DNA from: UBA5951 sp012269555
GTDB taxonomy: Bacteria > Pseudomonadota > Alphaproteobacteria > Puniceispirillales > Puniceispirillaceae
Assembly: GCA_038147755.1 (NCBI GenBank)
Contig: JAYQTS010000010.1
Span: forward strand, 29,901-93,900
DNA length: 64,000 nt
Reading direction: 5' to 3'
Shown here: positions 30,112 to 39,718 of the stretch, in pieces
How the letters are laid out: every line of letters starts with the position of its first letter
How positions within the stretch are numbered: the stretch's first letter is position 1
Notes under the pieces: model-generated
Told to the model about the DNA's origin: nothing
Database searches by the model: none
The model's input: only the letters and a program-made list of their open reading frames with translations
Position numbers and translations under genes: made by a program

Positions 30112-30933
30112 TTAACGTTGACATAAACTACAATAAAATGTTGTTCGCCCTGATTGTTTTAGCTCTTTTATAATCGAACCACAACCAAGGCAAGGTTCTC
30201 CAGACCTTCCATAAACCTGCAATGATTGGATAAAATAACCTATTTCGCCACCTGGTTGAATGTGATTACGGAGGCTAGTTCCCCCTGCATCAATAGCTTC
30301 AAGGAGTATAACTTTAATAGAGTCTACAAGTTTTTCTGCTCTTTTCTTTTTTAAAGTTCTAGCCTGGCGTTTTGGAGAGATTCCTGCCCTAAATAAGGCT
30401 TCCGATGCATAAATATTCCCAATTCCTGCAATATTTCTTTGATCCAATAAGAACGTTTTTATTGAACAAGTTTTACTGGCCGTCTTGGTGATTATATAAT
30501 CAGGTGTAAATTCTTTGCTCAATGGTTCGGGCCCCAAGTTTTTTAAAAGCCAATGTGATAAGACATATTCTTCTTTAAATAAGTCAACACAACCAAACCT
30601 TCTTGGATCGGAAAATACCAGCCATTCCTCACTTTCAAAACCAATCGCAACATGGTCATGTTTTTGAAAGTTCGGTCGACTTTTATAGATTCGAAAAGCA
30701 CCAGACATACCAAGGTGTATTAAAAGAATTTGCTTTGTAGAAAGGGGAATTAAAATATATTTTCCTCGTCTTTGTGGTTGCTTGCAAATTACTCCTTTAA
30801 GAGTTCTATTCAGAGATGTTGGAATAGGCCAACGCAAATTTTTTCTACCTACAAAAATGTCGGCGATCTTTTTTCCACTAGCAATTGAAGTAATAGCGCG
30901 TTTAACTGTTTCAACTTCTGGTAACTCTGGCAA
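30112..30933 (-). CDS. mutM: formamidopyrimidine-DNA glycosylase
   Basis: Excises 8-oxoguanine and other oxidised purines and nicks the abasic site. The 273 residues begin MPELPEVETV, in which Pro2 becomes the catalytic amine and Glu3 assists. LLDQRNIAGIGNIYASEALF is the helix-two-turns-helix. The zinc finger CLGC-x16-CSLC ends the protein. The first-strand lysine region is in GRKNLRWPIP. It is divergent from ubiE, as in many alphaproteobacteria. Confidence 0.96.
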   Translation of the reverse strand: MPELPEVETVKRAITSIASGKKIADIFVGRKNLRWPIPTSLNRTLKGVICKQPQRRGKYILIPLSTKQILLIHLGMSGAFRIYKSRPNFQKHDHVAIGFESEEWLVFSDPRRFGCVDLFKEEYVLSHWLLKNLGPEPLSKEFTPDYIITKTASKTCSIKTFLLDQRNIAGIGNIYASEALFRAGISPKRQARTLKKKRAEKLVDSIKVILLEAIDAGGTSLRNHIQPGGEIGYFIQSLQVYGRSGEPCLGCGSIIKELKQSGRTTFYCSLCQR

Positions 30934-31062
30934 TCTTGCATTTCCTCTTTTTACTTTATCCTGTTATAACAAATCCACAAATCAAAGCATGGTATTTGAT
31001 GAACTGATTTCATCAACCTATATAGATTAAAAATATATGTTTATTTACAGGAAACTCAACAA

Positions 31063-31839
31063 ATGAGTAAAAGTGCAGAGAACAAAAAAGTTCCGACAGC
31101 TAAATACCAAGTAGATTTTGGTTATAGCAAAGTTTCTATTACTCAAAAGCAAAATTTGGTAAATGATGTTTTCAATTCTGTCGCACCTTCCTATGATATT
31201 ATGAATGACTTAATGAGCTTAGGCGTTCATAGGCTTTGGAAGGAAACATTGCTTGACTGGATGGCACCGCGCCCCAATCAAGTGTTAGCAGATTTGGCGG
31301 GAGGAACGGGAGATATAGCTCTTCGCTTTGTACAAAGAGGTGGTCAATTCGCATATATTATTGATATAAATCAACAAATGCTAGCCTCAGGCCAAAAGAG
31401 AAAAGTGATGGGAAATTATAAAAATAAGCTTAATTGGCTATGTGGCGATGCGCAAGCTATACCTTTAGCAGATAATAGTGTGGATAGAGTGACTATTGCC
31501 TTTGGACTTAGAAATGTTCCAGATCGAACCAAAGCATTAAAACAAATAACTCGTATTCTAAAACCCGGCGGGAGATTTTGTTGTCTTGAATTTTCACATG
31601 TAAGAAACCAATTATTATCGGCTATATACGATAAATGGTCTTTTGATGTGCTCCCCAGGCTCGGTCACCTGATAGCCGGCGATAGTCAATCTTATCAATA
31701 TTTAGTGGAATCCATTCGCCAATTTCCATCACAAGCAGAGCTTAGTTTAATGATGGCAGATGCAGGGATGTCACAAATTAAAGTTAAAACACTTTCTGGC
31801 GGAATTGCGGCAATCCATTCAGGGTGGAAAATAGATTAA
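31063..31839 (+). CDS. ubiE: ubiquinone/menaquinone C-methyltransferase
   Basis: SAM-dependent methyltransferase of quinone synthesis, 258 residues. VFNSVAPSYDIMNDLMSLGVH is the family opening, LADLAGGTGDIALRF is the SAM-binding motif I, and AFGLRNVPDRTKAL and LKPGGRFCCLEFSH are motifs II and III. An AGGA lies upstream of the ATG. Its stop shares one base with the ubiB start (TAATG). Confidence 0.96.
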   Translation: MSKSAENKKVPTAKYQVDFGYSKVSITQKQNLVNDVFNSVAPSYDIMNDLMSLGVHRLWKETLLDWMAPRPNQVLADLAGGTGDIALRFVQRGGQFAYIIDINQQMLASGQKRKVMGNYKNKLNWLCGDAQAIPLADNSVDRVTIAFGLRNVPDRTKALKQITRILKPGGRFCCLEFSHVRNQLLSAIYDKWSFDVLPRLGHLIAGDSQSYQYLVESIRQFPSQAELSLMMADAGMSQIKVKTLSGGIAAIHSGWKID

Positions 31840-33358
31840 TGTCTTACCTGATAGCTATATTTAGACTTCCTTATATCGGGCTTATTCTTGGGAGGGCAGG
31901 AGTCTTAGGCCATATTAGTAGACTTGCACCATTACCAGCATGGCAAAAATCACTCTTCAGCTTTGTTAACTTCCTTGTAGCTGGTAAAAATAGTCAAAAA
32001 ATGCAGGTGAAACACTTTGTCTTGCTTTGCAAAAATTAGGTCCTGTATTTATAAAATTTGGACAGGCATTATCCACACGTTCGGATTTACTTGGCCCAGA
32101 TATCGCCCGCGGATTAGTAATGCTTCAAGATAGTATTCCTCCATTTCCATCCCAAATTGCCAAGAAAATAATTGAACGTGAAACAGGAAAAAAAATTGAA
32201 GAAATCTTTGTTTTCTTCAAAGATCAACCTGTAGCAGCCGCTTCAGTTGCGCAAGTACACAAAGCAAAACTTAATGATGGACGTGACGTAGCGGTAAAAA
32301 TACTTCGCCCAAACATTCACAAACGCATGGCAAAAGATATAACTCTCTTTTATACACTTGCCAGAATAATGGAGTTTCTTGCTCCGCAACTTAAAAGATT
32401 ACGTTTAGTTATAGCTGTGGAACAGTTTAAACAATTAACTGAACTTGAACTGGATATGCGGATGGAAGCCGCAGCAGGTGGTAAATTACGAGATAATCTG
32501 GCATCTGATACAGGTGTTCGAATTCCCTGGATAGAGCATAGTCTTACAAGTAAGAATGTTCTTGTTTGTGAATGGATTACAGGACTTAGAATTGATGACG
32601 TAAAAGGCCTTGTAGCCTCGGGCCATAAAATTGATGATATCACTAATAAAGCAGCAGCGAGCTTTTTTAACCAAGTATTCAGAGATGGATATTTTCATGC
32701 CGATATGCATCCAGGAAATATATTTGTGACATCTGATGGAACCCTAGTGCCAATTGATTTTGGTATTATGGGGAGTCTTTTGCCGGAAGACAGATTTTTT
32801 TTAGGAAGTTTGCTTATAGCTCTACTGGAACGAGATTATGATAAAGTTGCAAGACTACATTATGATGCAGGCATGCTTCCAGAGGAGGTCTCTCTTTCAT
32901 TATTTGCACAAAATTTGAGAGCGCTCGTTGACCCAGTAATGGATAAACCTTTGGGTGAGATAGAGCTAAGTGAAGCCCTCGGTCAAATATTACAAATATC
33001 AGCTAGATTTGATATTTGCGTGCAGCCCCAGTTCAATCTACTTCAGAAAACAATGGTGATGGCTGAGGGTGTTGCACGCAACCTTAATCCCAAAGCAAAT
33101 ATGTGGCATCTCGCAAAACCGCTTGCGTCTGAATGGATTCAGTCTCAAACAGGGTTTTCATTGAAACTACAGGAATTCTTTTCAGATATTGAACGGATTG
33201 TTCGCACCCTCCCAAAGATTATAGATAAATATGAAAAGAGTGTAATAGAGAAAAATACTGAAAGAAATGAAAACAAAAAGTCTTTTTTCATGTCTAACCT
33301 AGGTTGGTTTCTTGGTGGCTTATCAATAAGTGTTGCTTTTTTTCTTGTTTACAGCTAA
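31839..33358 (+). CDS. ubiB: ubiquinone biosynthesis kinase-like protein UbiB, frameshifted in assembly
   Basis: Atypical kinase (ABC1/ADCK family) that supports ubiquinone assembly at the inner membrane. The start is set at 31839 because it overlaps the ubiE stop. Adding one A to the A6 run at 31996-32001 joins the first part to SQKNAGETLCLALQKLGPVF. The family signature KxGQ appears in FIKFGQALSTR, the alanine-rich loop is AAASVAQVHKA, and the kinase core has HADMHPGNIF and DFGIMG. A hydrophobic C-terminus (LGWFLGGLSISVAFFLVYS) anchors the protein. About 507 residues when repaired. Confidence 0.92.
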
Positions 33359-33394
33359 TTTCAATTATGTGAAATATTCACCAATTTGTGAAAA

Positions 33395-34864
33395 ATGAGT
33401 TATCAGGATAAATTAAACTATTTGATTAATGCTTTTGGAGGCGCTGATAATTTTCAAAAACTACTCGGTGTAGGTCCTAGTGCCATAAGTAATTATAAAA
33501 GCCGAAAACATTTACCTTTGAGCCAAGCAAAGAGATTATCTAAAATCGCTCCCCAGTTTGGTTTTAGTTTAGACCCACATAACCTGCTAATTAGTACTAG
33601 CGATAAAAATAAAAAACCGGAAATATTACTTATTATAACTGGCGGGATTGCTGCATATAAAGCTCTTGAACTCATCAGACGATTACAAGATTTTGAATTC
33701 TCCATCACAGTGGTGATGACAGAAGCAGCCAAAAATTTTATAACACCTTTATCTGTATCTGCACTTACTGGAAATAAAGTTTACTCAAATTTATTTGATT
33801 TAACAGATGAGCAAGAAATGGGACATATCCAACTTGCTCGTAAGGCGGAATTAATTTTAATTGCTCCTGCAACGGCTAATTTTATCGGAAAAATAGCACA
33901 TGGGCTTGCTGATGATCTTGCAAGCACGATATGTCTAGTAACAGACGCTCCTATTTTTGTTGCGCCTGCAATGAATCCACACATGTGGTCAAATATCGCA
34001 ACTCAGGAAAACTGTACTACCCTGTTGAATAGGGGTGTTCGCTTCTTAGGTCCAGACAATGGCAATACCGCATGTGGGGAAATAGGTTCTGGTAGGTTTG
34101 CTGATACCTCGTTCATTGTTTCTGAGATACAAAAAACATTACACATTAAGCTAAACGAAAGAATAAGCATTAGCGATAAAAGCCAGCAAAAACCGTTGGA
34201 CGGAATAAGAATTCTTATAACTGCAGGACCAACTTATGAGCCTATTGACCCCGTTAGGTTTATTGGAAATAGGTCATCTGGAAAGCAGGGATTTGCAATT
34301 GCAGACACCTGCGCTGCTGCCGGCGCATCAGTGTGTCTCATTTCAGGGCCAGTCAATTTAGAAGCGCCAAAAGACGTCCGCCTTATTTTGGTTGATACAG
34401 CAGAACAAATGAAGAAAGCTTGTGAGAAAGAACTTGAAGTGGATTGTGTGGTTTGCGCAGCAGCTGTTTCTGATTGGCGCCCATTACAGGTCGAAAAGAG
34501 AAAAATCAAGAAATCTAATAAGAAAACACCTCAACTTGCGCTAACTAAAACACCAAACATTTTATCTTGGGTTGGATATCACAAATTAAGGCCAAGGCTT
34601 GTTATTGGATTCGCAGCAGAGACGGAAAATCTCAAAATAAACGCCACTAACAAAAGAAAAAACAAAAATGCAGATTGGATTTTGGCAAATTCAGTTTTTC
34701 AGTCTGGTGTTTCTGTGTTCAATTCTGATAATAATGAAGTTTTTTTTGTTTCTAAAAATAATATGGAAGAATGGGGTACAAACAGTAAGGAAATGGTAGC
34801 ACAAAAATTAACTGATAAGATTAGTGAATATTTTTCTGATAATCAAGAAAAGGAGGTTGTATGA
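33395..34864 (+). CDS. coaBC: bifunctional CoaBC with N-terminal helix-turn-helix extension
   Basis: Makes 4'-phosphopantothenoyl-cysteine and decarboxylates it, two steps of coenzyme A synthesis. The CoaC half (from about residue 76) opens ILLIITGGIAAYKALELIRRL and has the FMN-binding PAMNPHMW and the active-site cysteine in NTACGEIGSGRF. The CoaB half has TAGPTYEPIDPVRFIGNRSSG. At 489 residues it is about 80 longer than E. coli CoaBC. The extra N-terminus is a compact DNA-binding-like fold: FGGADNFQKLLGVGPSAISN then YKSRKHLPLSQAKRLSKI, a Cro/YdaS-type helix-turn-helix at about 14-52. No start codon exists at the domain junction, so the fusion looks genuine. It ends in ATGA overlap with dut. 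Confidence 0.93.
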   Translation: MSYQDKLNYLINAFGGADNFQKLLGVGPSAISNYKSRKHLPLSQAKRLSKIAPQFGFSLDPHNLLISTSDKNKKPEILLIITGGIAAYKALELIRRLQDFEFSITVVMTEAAKNFITPLSVSALTGNKVYSNLFDLTDEQEMGHIQLARKAELILIAPATANFIGKIAHGLADDLASTICLVTDAPIFVAPAMNPHMWSNIATQENCTTLLNRGVRFLGPDNGNTACGEIGSGRFADTSFIVSEIQKTLHIKLNERISISDKSQQKPLDGIRILITAGPTYEPIDPVRFIGNRSSGKQGFAIADTCAAAGASVCLISGPVNLEAPKDVRLILVDTAEQMKKACEKELEVDCVVCAAAVSDWRPLQVEKRKIKKSNKKTPQLALTKTPNILSWVGYHKLRPRLVIGFAAETENLKINATNKRKNKNADWILANSVFQSGVSVFNSDNNEVFFVSKNNMEEWGTNSKEMVAQKLTDKISEYFSDNQEKEVV

Positions 34865-35310
34865 GCTCTTCCCTTAACGTTGATATTGAAATATTAGACC
34901 ATGCAAGTGACCTACCTATTCCTAAATATCAAACCGAAGGTGCTGCTGGTATGGATTTATATGCTGCACTTTCAAAGCCAATTGTATTAAGACCGCTTGG
35001 GAGAACTCTAATTCCAACGGGTTTAAAAATAAGCCTTCCAAAAAATTTAGAGGCTCAAATACGTCCACGTTCTGGACTTGCCTACACACATGGTATATCG
35101 ATATTAAATTCACCTGGAACAATTGATAGCGACTATAGGGGTGAAATAAAAATTTTACTTATAAATTTAGGTCAGGATAAATTTGTTATTGAACATAGTT
35201 CCAGAATTGCACAATTAATAATTGCCCCTATTATACAGGCAAAATTAAAAGTTGTATTAGCCCTTGATAAAACAAAAAGAGGACAAAAAGGTTTTGGTTC
35301 TACAGGGTAA
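34861..35310 (+). CDS. dut: dUTP diphosphatase
   Basis: Trimeric dUTPase that keeps uracil out of DNA and supplies dUMP. The 149 residues contain all five motifs: AGMDLYA, RPRSGLA, GTIDSDYRGE (catalytic Asp), RIAQLIIAPI and the C-terminal RGQKGFGSTG arm. The ATG overlaps the coaBC stop (ATGA), showing coupling. moeB follows after 15 bp. Confidence 0.97.
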   Translation: MSSSLNVDIEILDHASDLPIPKYQTEGAAGMDLYAALSKPIVLRPLGRTLIPTGLKISLPKNLEAQIRPRSGLAYTHGISILNSPGTIDSDYRGEIKILLINLGQDKFVIEHSSRIAQLIIAPIIQAKLKVVLALDKTKRGQKGFGSTG

Positions 35311-35325
35311 AAGGCATAAAAATAA

Positions 35326-36105
35326 ATGAAGATAACCAATGCCCAACTCCACCGTTATGCACGCCAAGTAGTGATGACTGAAATTGATGAAGAAGGACAG
35401 CAAGCATTATTATCTTCTAAAGTAGCAGTGCTAGGGGCAGGAGGCTTGGGCTCAGTTGTTATAGCAAATCTAGCGGCAGCTGGTGTTGGGGAGCTCATAA
35501 TTTGTGACAATGACATTATTGATTTAAGTAATCTAAACAGGCAGATTATTTACCGTGAGAGGGATGTTGGAAAACCAAAAACTGAAAGTGCAAAACGATT
35601 CGTTCAAGATATCAATCCGGATGTTTCGGTAAAAATAATACAACAAACGATGGAGAAGGAAACACTCAACGATATTTTATCTGATTGCAATTTACTAGTA
35701 GATTGTGCTGACCAATTCAGCACAAGGTTTGATGCCGCCAAAGCAGCTTTCAAAAATGAAATTCCACATATTTTTGGAGGTGCCGTTCGGTTTGATGGGC
35801 AAATGGCCTCTTTGATGGCAGGTGTGGAAGGTTATAGTAATTCACCCTGTTTCGCGTGTCTTTTTCCAAAAGATTTCGGTGCGGCACAAGCCTCAAATTG
35901 TGCACAAGCTGGTATCTTATCACCCATAACAGGATTAATCGGCAACTTACAATCTTTAGAAACAATAAAGTGGATTACAAGAGCTGGTGAAATGGCAATA
36001 AACAAACTAATTTTATTCGACGGTTTTTCAAGCAACTTCAAATCCATTGAAACGACCAAACTTGATAACTGCGTTATTTGCTCGAAAAATGACAACTTAA
36101 AATAA
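35326..36105 (+). CDS. moeB: MoeB/ThiF/HesA-family adenylyltransferase
   Basis: E1-like enzyme that adenylates the C-terminal glycine of a sulfur-carrier protein (MoaD or ThiS). It has 259 residues. The ATP-binding GAGGLGS is at 37-43, DNDIIDLSNLNRQ at 61-73, the crossover loop has a cysteine in ASNCAQAGIL, and zinc ligands are CFAC and CVIC. There is no rhodanese domain. Whether the partner is in molybdopterin or thiamine synthesis cannot be decided here; XdhC elsewhere in the window argues that molybdopterin is used. Last gene of the ubiE-ubiB-coaBC-dut run; convergent with the next gene. Confidence 0.88.
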   Translation: MKITNAQLHRYARQVVMTEIDEEGQQALLSSKVAVLGAGGLGSVVIANLAAAGVGELIICDNDIIDLSNLNRQIIYRERDVGKPKTESAKRFVQDINPDVSVKIIQQTMEKETLNDILSDCNLLVDCADQFSTRFDAAKAAFKNEIPHIFGGAVRFDGQMASLMAGVEGYSNSPCFACLFPKDFGAAQASNCAQAGILSPITGLIGNLQSLETIKWITRAGEMAINKLILFDGFSSNFKSIETTKLDNCVICSKNDNLK

Positions 36106-36119
36106 CAAATTTCTGCTAC

Positions 36120-37097
36120 TTATAGCATTGCTGGAACAACTCTGTCTGGCGGGGTATGACCATCCAAAAAAGTTTGAATATTTATGATCACTTTATCCCC
36201 CATTGCATGTCTGCCTTCAATTGTGGCAGAGCCTATATGTGGAAGTAATACTACATTTGGCAAATCAAAAAGTTCAGATTTCACAATTGGCTCATTTTCA
36301 TATACATCTAAACCAGCTCCTGCAATTTTTTTCTGCTTTAATAACTCTATAAGTGCCAGCTCATCTATCACATCCCCTCTCCCAGTATTTACAAGATAAG
36401 AATGAGAAGATAGAAGACTCAATCTATGCGCATTTAAAAGATGATGTGTTGCTGGTGTGCTTGGACAATTTACCGAAATAATATCCACACGAGGAAGCAT
36501 TTGCTCAACATTCTCCCAATAAGTGGCCTCCAACTCTGCCTCTGTTGAGGGATGCACAGCTTTTCTATTATGATAATGAATAGACATTCCAAATGCTTTG
36601 GCTCTTCGTGCAATAGCTTGCCCTATCGAGCCCATTCCTATAATGCCTAGTCGTTTTCCATTTATACGGTGACCAAGCATCCCGGTTGGTGACCAGCCGT
36701 CCCATTGACCAGAGCGAATTTTTGTATCTCCCTGAACAATTCGACGCGGTACTGCCAAAATAAGTGCCATAGCAACGTCTGCTGTATCCTCACTTAAAAC
36801 ACCTGGTGTGTTGGTAACAGTAATTCCCTTTTCACGCGCAGCATTAACATCAATATGGTCAACACCTGTTCCAAAAGAAGCTATAAGTCTTAACCGAGGA
36901 CCCGCCTGTTCTATAATGGAGGAATTAAGGTTATCTGTAACTGTTGGGACAAGAACATCAGCTGTTTTTACTGCATCAATCAACTGGGCTTGGGTAAATG
37001 GTTGATCAAACTCGTTTAATACAGCGTCAAATAGCTCTCGCATACGTGTCTCAACCGAATCTGGTAACCTACGCGTTAAGATAATTTTGGTCTTCAT
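36120..37097 (-). CDS. D-2-hydroxyacid dehydrogenase (glyoxylate/hydroxypyruvate reductase type)
   Basis: NAD(P)H-dependent reductase of 325 residues. The cofactor motif is LGIIGMGSIGQAIARRAKAF; the catalytic triad lies in NTGRGDVID (Arg), GLDVYENEP (Glu) and LLPHIGSAT (His). The N-terminal domain has TRRLPDSVETRM, as in GyaR-like glyoxylate reductases. In other alphaproteobacteria a gene of this type sits next to the SH3 protein and fabA, which is the context here. Likely role: glyoxylate detoxification or serine-cycle flux; exact substrate uncertain. Confidence 0.88.
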   Translation of the reverse strand: MKTKIILTRRLPDSVETRMRELFDAVLNEFDQPFTQAQLIDAVKTADVLVPTVTDNLNSSIIEQAGPRLRLIASFGTGVDHIDVNAAREKGITVTNTPGVLSEDTADVAMALILAVPRRIVQGDTKIRSGQWDGWSPTGMLGHRINGKRLGIIGMGSIGQAIARRAKAFGMSIHYHNRKAVHPSTEAELEATYWENVEQMLPRVDIISVNCPSTPATHHLLNAHRLSLLSSHSYLVNTGRGDVIDELALIELLKQKKIAGAGLDVYENEPIVKSELFDLPNVVLLPHIGSATIEGRHAMGDKVIINIQTFLDGHTPPDRVVPAML

Positions 37098-37276
37098 CTT
37101 CCTTCAACCTTATTTGTTTTAACCCAATACAGAAGATACTCGCATTATAATGCACATTTCTGCTATACTAGTCCAAATGATATTTTTAAATTTAGCCCAG
37201 TTTAATAACTTTAAATTTGGTTTATGCTTGCGTCCAGATTTATTTTTTTGTATCGGAGGATGTTTAAAAAACTACT

Positions 37277-37873
37277 ATGCTTATAATCAAAAAAACTCAT
37301 TATAATCGAAAACTCCTCATTAAACGAAAATGCAATCAATTGACTTTTAGATCAATTTTTATTTTCTTATACACGATAGTAGTTATGGCTATAATGGCGT
37401 CTGATGTGATGAACATGAGCAATGTATTTGCTCAGGATATTCGATTAGTTGTGCGTGGTTCTGGATATGAAATTCCCAGATTTCTGTCGCTTAAATCTGA
37501 AGAAGCAAATATGAGAGTTGGGCCAGGTAATGAATATCCGATTTTATGGACTTATAAACAGAAAGGGTTGCCGCTCAAAATAATTGCTGAATACGATGTG
37601 TGGAGAAAAGTTATTGACCATGATGAAGTAACTGGATGGATGCATTCCAAACTATTAACTGGACGAAGAACAGCCCTAATAACTGAGCGAGTAACAAAAA
37701 TTTATAAAACAAGTAAAGACAATTCTGAAATCGTAGGTTACGCTGAAAGAAATGTTATAATGGAATTACAATATTGCAAATCCCAATTCTGCAAAGTGGC
37801 TCATTCTGAATTAAAAGGTTGGATAAAACGAGACTCATTCTGGGGACTAATTGAAGATGAAAAACTGAATTGA
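37277..37873 (+). CDS. SH3-domain periplasmic protein
   Basis: Protein of 198 residues with a basic N-terminus and a hydrophobic segment at about 26-45 ending near NVFAQ, so it is exported or membrane-anchored. Residues 70-130 form a bacterial SH3 domain (MRVGPGNEYPILWTYKQKGLP then WRKVIDHDEVTGWMHSKLL), and a second, weaker repeat follows (IYKTSKDNSEIVGYAERN then GWIKRDSFWG). Such proteins are thought to bind cell-wall peptides. It is in the conserved block dehydrogenase-SH3-fabA, but the irr regulator gene usual in this block is missing. Confidence 0.8.
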   Translation: MLIIKKTHYNRKLLIKRKCNQLTFRSIFIFLYTIVVMAIMASDVMNMSNVFAQDIRLVVRGSGYEIPRFLSLKSEEANMRVGPGNEYPILWTYKQKGLPLKIIAEYDVWRKVIDHDEVTGWMHSKLLTGRRTALITERVTKIYKTSKDNSEIVGYAERNVIMELQYCKSQFCKVAHSELKGWIKRDSFWGLIEDEKLN

Positions 37874-37950
37874 GCTATCTTTAAAAATAATTGCCTTTTT
37901 ATTGAATACAAAGCAAATAACTGCCCAAAAATGGTAAAAAAGGAACATTA

Positions 37951-38465
37951 ATGACAAAAAGCCAACAATCAAGTTATTCTTATGATGAATTAATTTTATG
38001 TGCAAAGGGGGAATTATTTGGTCCTGAAATCCACAATTACCAATGCCCCCAATGCTTATGTGCAACAGAATTACTTCTATTTCAGATGACGGTGGTCAAT
38101 TTAATAAGGGCCAAATTGAGGCTGAATTCGATATTCATCCAGACCTTTGGTTTTTTAAATGTCATTTTGAAAATGACCCAGTGATGCCAGGCTGCCTCGG
38201 CATGGATGCACTATGGCAATTAGTGGGTTTCTATTTAGGTTGGGCAGGAGGACTTGGCAGAGGGCGTGCAATCTCTGTTGGACAAGTAAAATTTTCAGGG
38301 CAAATTTTGCCAGATGCTAAGATTCTTGCGTTTAGACTCCATATGAAACGGGTAATTTTGAGAAAACTTGTATTGGGTATAGCAGATGGTGAAGTATTGT
38401 GCGATGGAGAGTCAGTCTTCCAGGCAGAAGATATTCGTGTTGGGCTATTCGGATCGGGAGTATAA
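37951..38465 (+). CDS. fabA: 3-hydroxydecanoyl-ACP dehydratase, frameshifted in assembly
   Basis: Dehydrates and isomerises the C10 intermediate to start unsaturated fatty acid synthesis. The first frame holds SSYSYDELILCAKGELFGPE; the second continues PMPPMLMCNRITSISDDGG. Adding one A to the AAA at 38027-38029 gives GPENPQLPMPPMLM, a perfect family match, and one protein of about 171 residues. The active site is intact: His in WFFKCHF and Asp in GCLGMDALWQLVGF. The fabB gene starts 2 bp after its stop. Confidence 0.94.
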
Positions 38466-38467
38466 TT

Positions 38468-39706
38468 ATGCGGAGAGTTGTAATTACAGGTATCGGTATT
38501 GTTTCATCAATTGGAAATGATGTTGATGAAGTTACACAATCGTTAATAAACGGTGCTTCTGGAATTATAAGTGCTCCCGATTATGCCGAACTTGGATTTA
38601 GGTCACAAGTAAAAGGGGCTGTAAAGCTAGATGTTAGTGAACATATTGACAGGAAAAAAATGAGGTTTATGGGAGACGGATCTGCCTATGCAGTTTTGTC
38701 AATGGAACAAGCAATTTTAGATTCTGGGCTGGAAGAAACAGATGTTTCTAACCCACGAACCGGCTTGATCGCTGGCTCTGGGGGGCCTTCGACGGCAAAT
38801 GTTGTTATTGCCGCAGATATTACAAGAGAAAAAGGGCCAAAACGAATTGGACCATATATGGTTCCAAGATGTATGTCGTCTACCGTATCTGCATGTATTG
38901 CTACTTTTTTTAAAATTAAAGGACTTAATTACTCTATAACTTCTGCCTGCTCAACCTCTGCACATTGTATAGCTGCGGGGACAGATTCTATTCGTTACGG
39001 AATGCAAGATATTGTTTTTGCAGGAGGCGGCGAAGAATTAGACTGGTCTTTATCTTCATTATTTGATGCAATGGGCGCAATGTCATCAAAATATAACGAT
39101 ACACCACATCTTGCAAGTAGAGCATATGATGCCGACAGAGATGGGTTTGTGATAGCTGGTGGTGGCGGTATGCTGGTATTAGAAGAATATGAACATGCAA
39201 AAGCGAGGGGGGCTAAAATTTATGCGGAAATTGTCGGATATGGAGCCAATTCTGATGGCTATGATATGGTTGCGCCTTCTGGAGAGGGGGCTGTAAGGTG
39301 CATGCAATTAGCCTTAAAAGGTTTTAATGGTAATGGACTGCCTGGAGATGTCGTATATATTAATGCCCATGGTACATCTACACCAGCTGGTGATTCAAAA
39401 GAGCTTATAGCCGTTAATGAAGTGTTTGGTCCTTTAAATAAATTACCTTATTTATCGTCAACAAAATCTTTAACAGGTCACTCACTTGGTGCTACCGGCG
39501 TGCAAGAACTTATTTATACATTACTAATGATGAAAAATAATTTTATTGCTGCTTCTGCTAACATTAATACACCCGACCCAGAAATCGGAGAGTTGCCAGT
39601 AGTTACTGGACGGATAGATGATATCAATATAGACGTAGCGCTATCCAACTCTTTTGGCTTTGGCGGAACAAATGCCACTCTTGCTGTAGCTAGAGTTGTG
39701 GAGTAG
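38468..39706 (+). CDS. fabB: beta-ketoacyl-ACP synthase I
   Basis: Elongating condensing enzyme needed with FabA for unsaturated fatty acids. The start at 38468 (MRRVVITGIGIVSSIG) is chosen because it follows the fabA stop by 2 bp and matches the family N-terminus; an in-frame ATG 69 bp upstream lies inside fabA. The 412 residues carry the catalytic Cys161 in ITSACSTSAHC, and His301 (INAHGTSTPAGD) and His338 (KSLTGHSLGATG). The STSAHC surroundings are of KAS I type. Confidence 0.96.
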   Translation: MRRVVITGIGIVSSIGNDVDEVTQSLINGASGIISAPDYAELGFRSQVKGAVKLDVSEHIDRKKMRFMGDGSAYAVLSMEQAILDSGLEETDVSNPRTGLIAGSGGPSTANVVIAADITREKGPKRIGPYMVPRCMSSTVSACIATFFKIKGLNYSITSACSTSAHCIAAGTDSIRYGMQDIVFAGGGEELDWSLSSLFDAMGAMSSKYNDTPHLASRAYDADRDGFVIAGGGGMLVLEEYEHAKARGAKIYAEIVGYGANSDGYDMVAPSGEGAVRCMQLALKGFNGNGLPGDVVYINAHGTSTPAGDSKELIAVNEVFGPLNKLPYLSSTKSLTGHSLGATGVQELIYTLLMMKNNFIAASANINTPDPEIGELPVVTGRIDDINIDVALSNSFGFGGTNATLAVARVVE

Positions 39707-39718
39707 GTTTTCAAAAAA

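Noticed and set aside
32069..32077. Perfect DnaA box (TTATCCACA) inside ubiB
   Set aside because: A single box within a coding sequence, with no cluster and no AT-rich unwinding element around it; expected by chance at this base composition.
38399..38467. Upstream in-frame ATG for fabB
   Set aside because: It lies inside fabA and encodes residues unlike any FabB; the ATG at 38468 matches the family N-terminus and follows the fabA stop by 2 bp.
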